DNA of 64,000 nucleotides from Cymbidium sinense. Taxonomy: Eukaryota > Streptophyta > Magnoliopsida > Asparagales > Orchidaceae. Below the pieces are notes generated by a model. It was not told where the DNA came from, did not search any database, and was given only the letters and a program-made list of their open reading frames with translations. A program made the translations under genes and the position numbers. Below, piece after piece: positions 63,851-64,000 of this stretch; the first letter of the stretch is position 1, and the number at the start of each line of letters is the position of its first letter. Where the stretch lies: positions 160,689,983-160,753,982 of the forward strand of contig CM038216.1 in NCBI GenBank assembly GCA_021442155.1. The letters run 5' to 3'.

Positions 63851-64000
63851 TCCATGAGATCTAAATCGGACATTTCATCATTCGCCCAACCATCCGATTT
63901 AAGCTATAATGATGAATTTCATATATCAAATTCTAAATCTCTATATGGTGCTACTACATGCTACACATTCAGTGATCTAAATGACTAGCCTTAATCGAAA
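63851..64000. other. Right edge of window, nothing recognised
   Basis: Short sequence after the partial third unit; may be more of the same array cut off by the window edge. Confidence 0.4.

Overview
This is a gene-poor, strongly AT-rich stretch of nuclear DNA from a land plant, most likely a flowering plant. The evidence is the content: Ty1/copia and Ty3/gypsy (Tat-type) LTR retroelement remnants, a plant mobile domain (PMD) relic, plant transposon-protein relics, a primer binding site matching plant initiator tRNA-Met, and several (TA)n microsatellites. No intact host gene was found. No open frame exceeds about 115 codons, and every recognisable protein segment is broken by stops or frameshifts. 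I cannot name the species.

Layout. 1-5.2 kb: a possible last-exon tail at the very start (weak), then AT-rich DNA holding a minus-strand gypsy integrase relic (3.2-3.9 kb). 5.2-8.45 kb: dispersed repeat R1, copy 1. 8.4-11.2 kb: copia 5' end with a duplicated primer binding site and a broken gag, interrupted by an antisense LINE RNase H fragment. 12.4-15.4 kb: a second retroelement relic with a TATA-like box, a plant transposon-protein relic, two polypurine tracts and a 3' LTR start. 15.4-19.1 kb: non-coding repeat DNA with a recurrent TTGACC motif. 19.1-22.15 kb: dispersed repeat R2, copy 1. 22.15-23.6 kb: copia pol relic on the minus strand. 23.6-26.2 kb: TATA boxes, a tandem array and another transposon-protein relic. 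28.1-30.0 kb: PMD relic split by a (TA)n tract. 30.6-33.7 kb: R1 copy 2. 34.9-35.6 kb: AGCTC-rich inverted-repeat element.

36.4-44.35 kb is the most complete unit. It is a decayed Ty3/gypsy Tat-type element with, in order, gag, protease, reverse transcriptase, RNase H, a second RNase H and integrase. Downstream of integrase lies an antisense coding relic resembling the putative gypsy-type transposon domain followed by a coiled coil. 44.56-51.26 kb: R2 copies 2 and 3, about 3.8 kb apart. 51.3-59.2 kb: AT-rich, nothing recognised apart from small repeats. 59.28-59.58 kb: gypsy protease relic. 59.6-63.85 kb: several different tandem arrays packed together (about 325, 65-95, 195, 28 and 289 bp units), partly CpG-richer than the rest.

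The window reads as repeat-rich, probably heterochromatic DNA with nested and decayed mobile elements. I saw no convincing new functional system. The most informative items are the Tat element with its antisense ORF, the satellite cluster at the right end, and the two unclassified dispersed repeat families R1 and R2. All protein calls come from reading translations by eye against remembered family patterns, and boundaries of repeats are approximate.
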